Made by a program: the position numbers and the translations under genes
Assembly: GCF_001612905.1 (NCBI RefSeq)
Contig: NZ_BDBI01000018.1
Coordinates: 17,875-81,874, forward strand
Length of the DNA stretch: 64,000 bases
Direction: 5' to 3'
Source of the DNA: Nocardia ignorata NBRC 108230
GTDB taxonomy: Bacteria; Actinomycetota; Actinomycetes; Mycobacteriales; Mycobacteriaceae
Notes under the pieces: generated by a model
Told to the model about the DNA's origin: nothing
Databases searched by the model: none
The model's input: only the letters and a program-made list of their open reading frames with translations
Shown here: one piece after another, positions 8,408-16,736 of the stretch
How positions within the stretch are numbered: position 1 is the first letter of the stretch
Layout: every line of letters begins with the position of its first letter

Positions 8408-9457
8408 ATGGCGGATAGTAACTCAGACGAGGTGTTTAGAGCTCTCACGCCCGAGGAAAGACGCAGGGTGGAGTCGTTGTATGGGGCTATGCTTCCGAAG
8501 ATTCAAGGACCCAAGCTGCCTCGGATGAATTTTCCGTTCCCGCAACTTCCAGTCCAATCCTCGCTAATCGAGGCTATCGAACGCATAAATGCATCGAGAT
8601 CTGGTCTTGGTATTGATTGGGCGCAATCGCTAACGAAAAACTTGCCAAAGTTCCATCTCGACCTACCGGCGCTCAGTGTCGATTACTCTCGGCTGTTCGC
8701 TCCAGCATTGAACTTGCAGAATCTAACTCAGTTCCACAGTGTGGACACGGCCAGTCTTGATGCCTTCCGGACTATTTACGAGGAGCAGCGGAAAAAATTC
8801 GAAAAGCTTTTCGATTGGGAACGGATTCAGAAGCTAGTCGGCTCTCTGTTTCCTCCGAATTGGCGAGGTGTTGACACTGAGGGGTGTGATCTTGAGGCTC
8901 TGCTGCTCGATGAGGGTTTACCGTTAGGTTGGGTGCCTGATTCGAAGACTGTCCAAGCACTGTTCGACGCGTCGACACCGCAGGAAAGACGAAAGATACT
9001 AGGACGTAGATGGAAGTCGATCCTAAAGTTCTGCCGTTCGAATCTAGATTCAGTGGTAGACCCAAAACTCCTTAACTACTGTGTTTTTGCAATGCAGGCA
9101 ATAGATTCGATTGAAGCGAATATTCCAGCTGGCGGACAGGCGTTGGCTGCCAATTTGTTGGACACCATGCTTCGTGACACGCTCGATAGTGTGGCTCGTA
9201 GTCTGGTGACATCTCAGAAAGATCGTTTGGATCTGGATGATTTGCCTGTTCGGGCGAGCATAGTTTTTGGTGGCATATGGGGCTCTTTCACTGAGTTCTG
9301 GGCGAGTCGAGGGGATGTTGTCCCTCGCGGCTACTCGCGCCACGCCAGTGCGCACGCAGTCGGGAAGCGGCAATATTCGCGTATCAACGCAGTAATCGCA
9401 GTCATGCATGTGACGGCGTATATCAAGCTCTTAGAAAGTGGTGATCTCGACGGGTAG
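8408..9457 (+). CDS. hypothetical protein with C-terminal HEPN-like R-X4-H motif
   Basis: A 349-residue protein in the same AT-rich cassette and strand as the ATPase/HNH pair, 128 bp downstream. The N-terminal 110 residues are Pro- and Phe/Leu-rich without clear structure; residues 115-345 are predicted mainly helical. Near the C-terminus, GYSRHASAH places R311 and H316 in an R-X4-H spacing, followed by an amphipathic helix (QYSRINAVIAVMHVTAYIKLL). R-X4-6-H at the start of a terminal helix is the catalytic signature of HEPN ribonucleases, so an RNase effector is possible. The ribosome site is weak (GGAG about 14 nt upstream). No family name is certain; function is inferred only from motif and neighbourhood. 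Confidence 0.7.
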   Translation: MADSNSDEVFRALTPEERRRVESLYGAMLPKIQGPKLPRMNFPFPQLPVQSSLIEAIERINASRSGLGIDWAQSLTKNLPKFHLDLPALSVDYSRLFAPALNLQNLTQFHSVDTASLDAFRTIYEEQRKKFEKLFDWERIQKLVGSLFPPNWRGVDTEGCDLEALLLDEGLPLGWVPDSKTVQALFDASTPQERRKILGRRWKSILKFCRSNLDSVVDPKLLNYCVFAMQAIDSIEANIPAGGQALAANLLDTMLRDTLDSVARSLVTSQKDRLDLDDLPVRASIVFGGIWGSFTEFWASRGDVVPRGYSRHASAHAVGKRQYSRINAVIAVMHVTAYIKLLESGDLDG

Positions 9458-9458
9458 C

Positions 9459-9850
9459 CTACCGCTCGCTCCCGTGCGAATCCCGCATCCTTACCCTACG
9501 CCCGGTCAGCGCTGTATGAACGGTCGTGGAGTCCACCCCATACCGTTCACCGAACCGGGTCAGTGACAGCCCTGTTCCATACAGGCGCGCCACCTCGATC
9601 ACCTAATCTTCGCTCAGCCCTTGGTTGCGCATGGTGACTCCTGCCTCGCGGAGGATCTTGAGCGCCGTGCCTTGCCGCTCTGGTAGTCACGCACGAGCTG
9701 TGTCGAGGGGATGCGCGCGGCGTACTTCGACGCGATCTGGTCACGCAGGGCTGGCGTCAGACGAGTGCCGCTCTTGGGACGGGCGTCACCGTGACCGGAG
9801 TCCTCGGCGGCCGCCCGGCAAGGCGTTCGTGCAGGGTGCGGAACCGATCG
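9459..9850 (-). pseudogene. recombinase/HTH C-terminal remnant
   Basis: Read on the minus strand, pieces in two frames resemble the C-terminal HTH part of actinobacterial site-specific recombinase-like proteins: RDRFRTLHERLAG, LTPALRDQIASKYAARIPS, then (after a frameshift near 9674) ALKILREAGVTMRNQGLSED. An in-frame TAG at 9603-9605 follows, then VARLYGTGLSLTRFGERYG and RMRDSHGSER before the stop. It abuts the preceding gene's stop tail to tail (2 bp apart) and sits next to the decayed att copy at 9884, consistent with a dead integration module of the left element. Confidence 0.6.
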
Positions 9851-9883
9851 CGTAGGTAGTCCTTCCTGGAATACGTTCCTATG

Positions 9884-9940
9884 TAGTCCACTTAAATAGC
9901 AGGTCAGGCCCGGTCTTAGGACCGGGCCTGACCTGTTTGT
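9884..9940 (+). repeat. decayed second copy of tRNA-Ala 3' end plus terminator (internal att boundary)
   Basis: TAGTCCACTTAAATAGC aligns with the tRNA end and trailer at 3631-3647 with one gap. A perfect 15-bp hairpin follows (9901-9915 with 9920-9934), nearly identical to the terminator at 3642-3686. The 26-bp att core itself is not preserved here. Confidence 0.7.
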
Positions 9941-10075
9941 GTCTTGCCCCGCGTTGACCCCCGTTTTGGTCCCGCGTTCCGTCGACGGCTTGTGCCGATG
10001 GGGATGGATCTGACTGCTTCGGGTTTGGCTGCCACGCGGCAGCTGTCACTGCATCCTGATCCGTCACCGTGGAAT

Positions 10076-10412
10076 TCAACCAGCGGTGCGCAGAAGCGGG
10101 AGAGTCGAAGAGACCCGGCAGCGGCAGGACCAAGCAGCGGCATAACCGGGGTAGCGCCCGATCGGGTCGAATCCGGCTGCGGCCCATGGCCGAGACGGCC
10201 TCGTGGGAGGGAATCCTCATAGCGCTCTGTTGCCCTTGCGACGGCCACACGGCTGGCAGGGGCCCTGCCGGCCGTTCTTCACTGCGGACAGACGGGGGTA
10301 AGCCCACCTCACCACACGTCAGGCACGCGCATCGCCATGGTTCGTCGGCCCCGACATACGGTTCCAGCGGTTCGGCTCTGGCAGCACGCATCCGCTTCGT
10401 CAAGCGGCGCAA
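10076..10412 (-). pseudogene. tandem zinc-ribbon (treble-clef) repeat protein remnant
   Basis: On the minus strand a first unit reads MRAARAEPLEPYVGADEPW then CACLTCGEV. After a frameshift near 10290 it continues NGRQGPCQPCGRRKGN and a stop. A second unit in another frame reads AAAGFDPIGRYPGYAAAWSC then RCRV. The 'aG..Pl.pYpG....W.C.C..CG...C..C' pattern is that of repeated zinc-ribbon domains common on actinobacterial islands. Two or more frameshifts and a stop mark it as decayed. Confidence 0.55.
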
Positions 10413-10560
10413 TGAGACTCCGACTGCCCGAGCTGAACGCGGCTCTCGCGGTGTCGATCTGTTTGTTCGGTTGTAACAGGGACCGATCCGCGGTGACAGC
10501 GTCTTCGGGAACCGCCTTGGGCAGTGCCATGCGAGAGCGATTTCACGTTGTCCGGCATCA

Positions 10561-10752
10561 TCATCGGATCAGCCAGTGAAGGAACTTGGTCGCACTTGCC
10601 GCCGCGGCCACGCCGATCAGCGTTGCTTCATAGGGCGAGTGTCGGGCAAAGGTCGTGAGGACGCTTGCTCCGACACCGGCGATCAGCGCGCATAGGAAGA
10701 TCAGCGCGCTGCGCACGGACAACATCGCACCTGACTTCTCGTTGTCAGCCAC
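10561..10752 (-). CDS. small membrane protein, divergent from HTH/Z1-like gene
   Basis: A 63-residue hypothetical protein (GTG start) with two likely transmembrane segments: [20 protein letters not shown] and, near the C-terminus, [21 protein letters not shown] short loop FARHSPY joins them. No family is recognised. It is transcribed away from the large gene at 10898, and the two share an intergenic region of about 145 bp containing a 14-bp palindrome, suggesting joint control. A membrane partner beside a sensor/helicase-like protein fits a defence or toxin-like arrangement, but this is speculation. Confidence 0.5.
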
Positions 10753-10844
10753 GGCATCTACTCCTTTGGTGTGCCCCTCGGCGGGGGCGGTGTTCGTGCA
10801 GATATCGCTGCCCAAGCTGCCAGCCGGGGTGGTGATGCATCGAG

Positions 10845-10858
10845 TGCAACGCGTTGCA
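10845..10858. promoter_or_regulatory. 14-bp perfect palindrome, candidate operator
   Basis: TGCAACGCGTTGCA lies between the divergent genes at 10752 and 10898, 40 bp before the ATG chosen for the HTH protein. A related half (GCGCAACG) follows 10 bp later. It may bind the HTH domain encoded next door. Confidence 0.5.
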
Positions 10859-10897
10859 AAACTCTGCGCAACGTCGACACGACCGGCCAGGCGCGAT

Positions 10898-12910
10898 ATG
10901 ACTGGACAGGTGCGCCACACCTCCGGCCAGTTCGGGCCGCTGAGACCAGACCTGCCCGGCGAACGCCGTGCACTCGCCGATGCACTGCGGTACCAGTTCG
11001 CTTTGCTCGGTGCAATATCGGCGCGCGAATACGCCAAGAAACAGGCGCTACAGCCGAGTACGGTGACCCGCTACTTCAACGGTGCGGTTCTGCCCTCCGA
11101 AGAGTTCATCAAAGATCTTGTCGACGAGGTTCAACTGCGGTCCGGGCATCCGCAGCCTGGACAGCCTGAGCAGCTCTTGGAATTGCTGTACGCCGCCCAG
11201 GACGCTCACAGCGGAACGTGGGGTCATGCCAAGCGTTTGCAGGAGCAGTGCGCCGTTCTCCGAGAACGCCTCAAAGCCGCTGACCTCCAGTATCGAGAAC
11301 TGCTCGTAGAGAACGATGTCCTCCGACACGGCCAGCCCGCGGCGGTTGCGGCCCTCCATGATCAGCTGAGCGTGGCGCGGGAGCGGATCGTCGAGCTTGA
11401 ACGTGAGCGTGCGATCTTGCTGATAGGGTCGGCCAGAGCCACTTCTTCGAGCGTGGCCGCGAATCTTGCCAACGACTACTGCTGGCAGTTCTATAGCAAC
11501 GCTCTCGCGCTGCGTGGCTGGTCGCCACCGGCTGTTGCTCAAACCGAAGCCGTCGCGAACGAGGTACTCGCTCTGCTCGACGCCCCTACGGACGCAAAGC
11601 CCGAGAACCGCAATGGCCTGGTCTTGTATCCAATCGGGGGTGGCCGAACGAGCGCCGCGATCGGACTCGTCGCGAAGGCAGTCGATGCTGATTATCGGCT
11701 GGTCATCGTGCTCGCCGGAAACCTGAACGACCTCCGCCGACAGGTGCAGCAGCAGGTTGATCGTGACCTTCCCCCGTCTGGCGTCATACGCCTCACGGGG
11801 CAGGATCTTGACTACAGCAGGCTCGGGCCCGCGCTCCGTGCGCTCACCTTCGAGAAGGAGGTGCCAGACCTGCCCCTGAACTCACCGGAGAATCTGTCTG
11901 GAGCGCCGACGCGCTTGCTGGTCATCAAGAAGAACAGAGCCGTGCTGCGGAAGGTGATCAAGGACCTCCGCGCCGGCCTGTCGCCGAGCGAAGAAGTCCC
12001 GGCTCTCGTGGTCGACTTGGACACAGATGCTGCACAACCCCACTCGGCCTTAGACAACTACGTCACGGCGCTGCTCAACGCCTTACCTCGAGCCCAGTAC
12101 GTCGCCTACACGGCAAGCCCGTTTCGCGATGTCTCTACTCCTGGCCGGAACGATTTCATCGTGCGCGCACGGCGGTTGCCAGGCCAGATAATATCGGACT
12201 TCTTCTTCTCCGATGCCGCTGGCGTGCAGCCTGGGCCAGGCGATCTGGCCGTACCTGGGGAGAAGGCATTCGTCCGCAAGGTCGATCGTGACGACAGTGG
12301 CTTGGTGGCTGCGATGGATGCGTTTGTGCTGACCGGGGCGATGAAGATCCACCGTTCCAAGCAGGCAGGAAGAGACACCCTCCTGCGGCACGTGCTCTTC
12401 GTGAATGCATCTCCCCGGATCGAGGACCAGGCTGCACTGCGCGAGCGACTCGTGGCCTGTTGGCGCGCAGCCGATTACGCCGGCTCGACGGGGCTGGGCC
12501 GCCTGCGAGACATCTTTGACACTGACATTCTGCCGGTATCGCGCGCTCTTGCGACCGATACCGATTTGCCTTCGTCTTTCAGTGAATTGTCCCCAACGCT
12601 GACGGCCGCACTGGACCGGATAGGCGACGAACCGATAACAGCCGACCTCGGAATCGGAACGGAGCCACTGTGGAAGATGGTTGTGTGCAGTGCCAGCCGT
12701 GCAAGCGAGTTTGCTGGTGATGGCATGACAGTCCTGTTCCTCCACCACACTCCCGGACCGAAAACTATGTTTCGGATATTCGACATGTGGTTCGGATCAC
12801 GCTCTGACTGCACAGATCTCCTTCGGCTCTTTGTCCCTCGCGATTCCTCGACCGGTATCGACTCGTATGCACAAATCGTCGATATATGGCGAGAGCACGG
12901 CGGACTATGA
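10898..12910 (+). CDS. HTH / coiled-coil / degenerate Z1-type helicase-like protein
   Basis: A large cytoplasmic protein of 670 residues. Residues about 20-75 form a helix-turn-helix ([18 protein letters not shown]). Residues about 105-172 form a Leu/Glu/Arg coiled coil. The remainder follows the layout of Z1 superfamily-II helicases: [20 protein letters not shown] takes the place of the family's VQSGKT loop, then [31 protein letters not shown] in place of a DEAD-like Walker [13 protein letters not shown], and [20 protein letters not shown] in place of QMGRWFGYR. The three catalytic motifs are thus altered, suggesting a non-catalytic binder. The frame stays open upstream to 10655; the ATG at 10898 is chosen because it leaves a divergent promoter region. 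Confidence 0.6.
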
Positions 12911-13830
12911 CACGTGGGTTGCCGATTGAGTCAGCGAGCCTTTACGGGTGAGTGCTATCGACTGCAAGTCAAACAAGGATTCGCCGATATCACCCATGGT
13001 GGCCCCGCTGGCTCACATGCTGGCTGGCTTGGCCGGACACGCCAGCAACATCCGCCGCGATGCTGTTGCTTGATCAATCGGTCATCCACGAATCGTCTTC
13101 GGCGACGACAGAATTGCCAAGTTAAGCCGAGTGGTCCCGCCGAGACCGAACTGCAGGCTTCCCCGCCTAGCACCACCGGAGGATCACCATTGCTGACTGA
13201 AACCTCCGCGGTGGCGGACGCCCTGCGTGAAACCACTTGAGCCTGACTCGGCGAACGACGCTCGTCCGCCGACGCGCACGGTGCCACCGATCATAGTCGG
13301 CTGCGCATCGACAGCGGTGGGCTTCGCCGGACAGCTCACCTGTGCTGGCAGTGGTCTGACGATGTCGAGGAGCGATCGTGACCGTTCCGGTGGAGACTCT
13401 TGAGCTGGCCCCCGGTTATCCCCCGCTTTCGTCGCCGAGATGGTTCCGGGTCTTCCGATGAGATGCTTGCCCGCAGATCTGAGGGACGTTGGTTACAGTT
13501 TCGTTCTGCCTGGTCAGTGGCGATTTGGATATCACCGCCCATCCCTTGCCGCGGTGAATGGGGGTGCTGTGATGGCGTCGGTGGCATTTGACGTTCTGAA
13601 TACCGGTCATGAGGGCTATATGTCCGGCGTGGGGTCTGTCGAGGCGGCCCCGAGTGGAAGCCGCCCCGCCCAGTCCCGGCTGACATTCTGCAATGAGCAG
13701 TGTAATCCCTTGTCGCCGAACAAAATTCGGTACAGTTTGCCGCCGAGTGGACCTTCGCGCATCTGTCGATCCGTTGGTGTGGACGCTGAAGATCGATCCC
13801 CGCCAGTCCGATCGGCTCATGACGCTCTAA
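12911..13830. other. island segment without recognisable genes
   Basis: About 920 bp. Short frames occur on both strands (for example a 27-codon GTG frame at 13378-13461 with a GAGGAG-like site) but none has convincing length, codon bias or family features. No intact integrase is found next to the right attachment site, where one would be expected. Confidence 0.5.
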
Positions 13831-13856
13831 GTGGGGGTCAGGGGTTCGAGTCCCCT
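13831..13856 (+). repeat. attR: 26-bp repeat of tRNA-Ala 3' half
   Basis: Identical to 3605-3630. The following bases (AACCTGTTTTTGTTGTG) do not complete the tRNA acceptor but resemble the tail of the tRNA terminator, as if the acceptor end and first hairpin arm had been deleted at this boundary. Confidence 0.85.
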
Positions 13857-13915
13857 AACCTGTTTTTGTTGTGACTCCGGAACTCCAGACCACTTGTGGA
13901 CGAGTTCCGCCAGGC

Positions 13916-14941
13916 TCATCCGGCGAGGAAGCGCAGCAGTTCGGAGGTGACGAACTGAGGGTTCTCCTCGATGAGCCAGTGGCCCGCGTTCGGCACATCC
14001 ACTGCCCGCACGATATTGGTCATCCGTGGGGCCGCGGTCGTCCGGACGGGGTCGAGCTGGCCCTGGGCGGTCATCAGCAGCGTGGGCACCGGTGTCGGTG
14101 CTGCTGCCACGGCATCGCGGACGTCCTGATCGAGAGCACGGTAGAGCTCGAAGCCGCCTGCCAGCTTTTCAGGTCGGCTGTAAGTCCGTGTGTACTCATC
14201 GATCTCGGCGTCGGTGAACGGGGATCGGTCCGAGGTGCCACCGAAGGCTGATCCGCCGAAGGAGACCTGCGGATAGAACAGCGCCAGATATTCGCGGACG
14301 TCGTCGACGACTGCCTCGGGGACCCGCCGTTGGGAATGGAAGGCGATATGCCAGCTCATCGACCGGTATGTGGCCGCATCGATCGAGGGCCCGGGTAGCG
14401 GCAGGTCGAGGTAGCCGAGACGTGCGGTGTCGGCGGGGAACTGGGTGGCGTACTGGAATGCCACCGCGGCACCGAAATCGTGCCCGATGACGCGGGCGTC
14501 ACGCACCCCGAGCCGATCGGCGATCAGGGTGTGCACGTAGCGGGCCAAGGTGGCTTTGTCGTAGCCGCTCGGTGAGCCGGTGCTGTCGCCCAGCCCGGGA
14601 AGGTCGATAGCGTAGACGGTGTGCTTCTCGGCCAGCTCCGGCATGATCGGCCACCAGCCGAACCAGGTCTGCGGCCAACCGTGGATCAGCACCACCGGTG
14701 TACCGGTGCCACCGGTCACGTAGTGCATCCGCACCCCCTCGATATCGGCGAACTCGTGCCGGAAGGTCCTGTCGAATTCCGGATCGTTGTGGGTAGCAAG
14801 GGCGTATGGGGGAATGTCGGCAGAGATGGGCGTGGTGCACGCGGCGGTGCCGACCGTGAGCAGCAGAGCCAGCGTGCCGGTCACCATCGCGTGTACGGCT
14901 CGGCGGAAGCGGTGCGGTGACGGCCGGATTGCGGTGATCAT
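13916..14941 (-). CDS. alpha/beta hydrolase lipoprotein (epoxide-hydrolase-like)
   Basis: A 341-residue exported hydrolase. The signal segment (residues 12-35) ends in GTAAC, so C35 is a likely lipidation site. The fold motifs are HGWPQTW at 87-93 (oxyanion region), nucleophile D155 in VIGHDFGAA, and the late histidine in NAGHWLIEENP near 322. This combination of HGxP and Asp nucleophile fits epoxide hydrolase/haloalkane dehalogenase relatives. The ATG at 14941 is chosen for its AGGA ribosome site 5 nt away and because it begins the signal peptide; longer in-frame starts exist. First chromosomal gene after the island; substrate unknown. Confidence 0.85.
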   Translation of the reverse strand: MITAIRPSPHRFRRAVHAMVTGTLALLLTVGTAACTTPISADIPPYALATHNDPEFDRTFRHEFADIEGVRMHYVTGGTGTPVVLIHGWPQTWFGWWPIMPELAEKHTVYAIDLPGLGDSTGSPSGYDKATLARYVHTLIADRLGVRDARVIGHDFGAAVAFQYATQFPADTARLGYLDLPLPGPSIDAATYRSMSWHIAFHSQRRVPEAVVDDVREYLALFYPQVSFGGSAFGGTSDRSPFTDAEIDEYTRTYSRPEKLAGGFELYRALDQDVRDAVAAAPTPVPTLLMTAQGQLDPVRTTAAPRMTNIVRAVDVPNAGHWLIEENPQFVTSELLRFLAG

Positions 14942-15214
14942 GTGTTCCTGTCCAGAGAAATCGGCGGATGCTGAGAGCGGGACGCGGCGGCATGGGGCGC
15001 CGAGAACGGCGCTCCCGGTCCCGTTCCAGAAGGTGACCGCATGGATGGCGCTCATCGAGACCCCTTTGAACGGGACACCTCTCAGTGTTTCCGGATCGGA
15101 CACGATCTGGCACGCAAACTTGCTGTTCCAGCAACATTAACTCGTGCATCGAAAGCGAGAATCGCAGCCGCCGAGGCTATTTCGGCCGGAGGCGGGAGGT
15201 CCGGTAATGAACTG

Positions 15215-16039
15215 TCAGCGCCGGGTGACGAGCTTCGCACTGCGGAGCATCCACACCGCCGGGACCAGGCAGCACAGCAGCGCGAAGAGACTCGCCTCCG
15301 GACCGAATGCCCCACCGGTCAGCACATCCGGTCCGGAGAGGACGGTGCGTAGCAGGCCGGGTTCGCCGTCGGCGCCGGATACCGCAGTGCCGAACACGCC
15401 GGACTCCGTGAAATTCCAGGCGAAATGCAGGCCGATCGGCAACCACAACGACCGCGTGGCGGTGTAGGCGATGGCGAGCAGCGCACCACCTTCGACCGCG
15501 ATGGCCAGAGCACCCCACAGCGTGGCATTGCTGTTGACCAAGTGCGTCAGGCCGAAGATCAGTGACGAGACCGCGATCGCGACGATGCTGCCGGTCCGTT
15601 CTTCCAGGATGCGGTGCACCACGCCACGGAACAGCAGCTCCTCGGTGACCGCCACCGAAGCCATCGAGCCCGCGACTCCCAGGCAGGCTCCGAATGAGCC
15701 ACTGGTGATGTCGGCGTCGGTGAACAGGATCGCGAGCAGCATCGTCGCGAGGAACGCCCCGGCTCCGATGAGTACACCGTGCCCGAGCCCCCGCCACCGC
15801 CCAGCGGCGGCCAATTCTGTGACCTCCGCGCGTTTCTCGACACGGCAGGAAAGCCACCTGAAAGCGAAGACCGCCCCGACCGCCGCGCCGATTCCTAGGA
15901 AGAACCGCAACACAGGCACATCCGAAACGAGCGCGTCCACGCCCCGCGCGGCGATCAGCAACACGACCGCCCCGACGAGCAGAACCGGCACCCGGAACCG
16001 CTGCATCGGCGATCTCCGCTCGGTGGGGATGATCATCAA
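15215..16039 (-). CDS. CPBP family intramembrane glutamic endopeptidase
   Basis: A 274-residue polytopic protein of the CAAX-protease/Abi (CPBP) family, cleaving substrates within the membrane. The family motifs are all present: EELLFRG with E133, E134 and R138; FGLTH with H166; and HFAWN with H205 and N209. Seven or eight hydrophobic segments surround them. Two or three possible starts (ATG 16039, 16036 or 16006) differ only at the N-terminus. In bacteria such proteins act in bacteriocin immunity or protein processing; no bacteriocin gene is visible nearby. Confidence 0.88.
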   Translation of the reverse strand: MMIIPTERRSPMQRFRVPVLLVGAVVLLIAARGVDALVSDVPVLRFFLGIGAAVGAVFAFRWLSCRVEKRAEVTELAAAGRWRGLGHGVLIGAGAFLATMLLAILFTDADITSGSFGACLGVAGSMASVAVTEELLFRGVVHRILEERTGSIVAIAVSSLIFGLTHLVNSNATLWGALAIAVEGGALLAIAYTATRSLWLPIGLHFAWNFTESGVFGTAVSGADGEPGLLRTVLSGPDVLTGGAFGPEASLFALLCCLVPAVWMLRSAKLVTRR

Positions 16040-16166
16040 ATGTCCTCTCGCCGTTGGTCAGTATGGCGAGATTACGAACGAGCCGAGCCGAGCCACATCA
16101 CTCCGTGGGAGCGTCCTCGGTAGTACTCGCGAGTGAGGCGCTGCTTTCGGTCGCTGGATGCGGCGT

Positions 16167-16592
16167 TCAGTTTCCGGAACCCACGATGGCGGTGACTCGA
16201 ATCTCCACGCGCATGGCGGCGAGACCGAGCGCGGTCACCCCGGTCTCGGTCCAGATCGGCGCGCGGCCGCCGAGGCGCCGACGGAACTGCTCGGCCATCA
16301 CCTTGTTGTGGTCGTCTCCGATGACGCCGCTTCCCGCTTCGACCTTGTGGTAGGAGTTGACGTGAATGACGTCCCTCCAGGTGGCGCCAACGGTGGCGAG
16401 CGTTCGCTCCACGTTGTCGAAAGCCTGGACGATCTCGTCCTCCAGTGAGTCGGGAACGATCAGCTCGTCATTCACCCCGGCCTGACCAGAGGTCTCCACC
16501 CGGTCGCCGACCCGGACGGCGCTGCTGTAGCCGAGCGCTTGGTGCAGCTTCTCGCCTGCGCCGGGACTGATGCCGAAGGTAACCGTGCTCAT
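16167..16592 (-). CDS. RidA/YjgF/YER057c family protein
   Basis: A 141-residue member of the RidA-like family, small trimeric enzymes that hydrolyse reactive enamine/imine intermediates. It carries VGDRVETSGQAGV, IVQAFDNVERTLATVGATW and the terminal VEIRVTAIVG typical of the fold. The conserved Arg of true RidA near the C-terminus is present as RVEIR. Transcribed divergently from a MarR gene, with inverted repeats between them, so MarR control is likely. Confidence 0.85.
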   Translation of the reverse strand: MSTVTFGISPGAGEKLHQALGYSSAVRVGDRVETSGQAGVNDELIVPDSLEDEIVQAFDNVERTLATVGATWRDVIHVNSYHKVEAGSGVIGDDHNKVMAEQFRRRLGGRAPIWTETGVTALGLAAMRVEIRVTAIVGSGN

Positions 16593-16630
16593 GATGCTCT
16601 CATTCGTGTGGAGGGGCGTACCGCGATGTA

Positions 16631-16683
16631 TGACTTCACACGTAAACTAACCCTGCGCAACCAATAATTCAACCTTGAAGTCA
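16631..16683. promoter_or_regulatory. inverted repeats between ridA-like and marR genes
   Basis: TGACTTCA at 16631-16638 is the exact reverse complement of TGAAGTCA at 16676-16683. The right copy overlaps a shorter palindrome, TTCAA-CC-TTGAA, at 16668-16679. Such repeats are typical MarR operators and lie in the divergent intergenic region. Confidence 0.55.
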
Positions 16684-16736
16684 TTGCCGGCTCGAGTCAG
16701 CCGGCAACAGACCTCCTGAGCAGCACGGAGACACGC

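Larger units (their letters stand above)
3642..13830 (+). mobile_element. genomic island in tRNA-Ala, probably two tandem elements
   Basis: The island is bounded by 26-bp repeats at 3605-3630 and 13831-13856. A decayed internal boundary at 9884-9940 repeats the tRNA 3' end and terminator. The sequences just inside the left boundary (about 3690-3730) and after the internal boundary (about 9940-9975) resemble each other, including a shared CCCCCGTTTTGG core. The content fits mobile DNA: several frameshifted genes, a recombinase remnant, an AT-richer defence-like cassette at 6298-9457 and an HTH/Z1-like gene at 10898-12910. No intact integrase, replication or transfer gene was recognised, so the island is probably immobile now or mobilised in trans. 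Confidence 0.8.

Noticed and set aside
5273..9900. Possible retron linked to the PtuAB-like pair
   Set aside because: No reverse transcriptase motif or msr/msd-like structure was seen near the pair.
10655..10897. 81-codon N-terminal extension of the HTH/Z1-like gene
   Set aside because: It overlaps the divergent small gene and the palindrome and shows no domain; ATG 10898 is preferred.
13378..13830. Expected integrase gene beside attR
   Set aside because: No frame shows tyrosine or serine integrase motifs; only short open frames remain.
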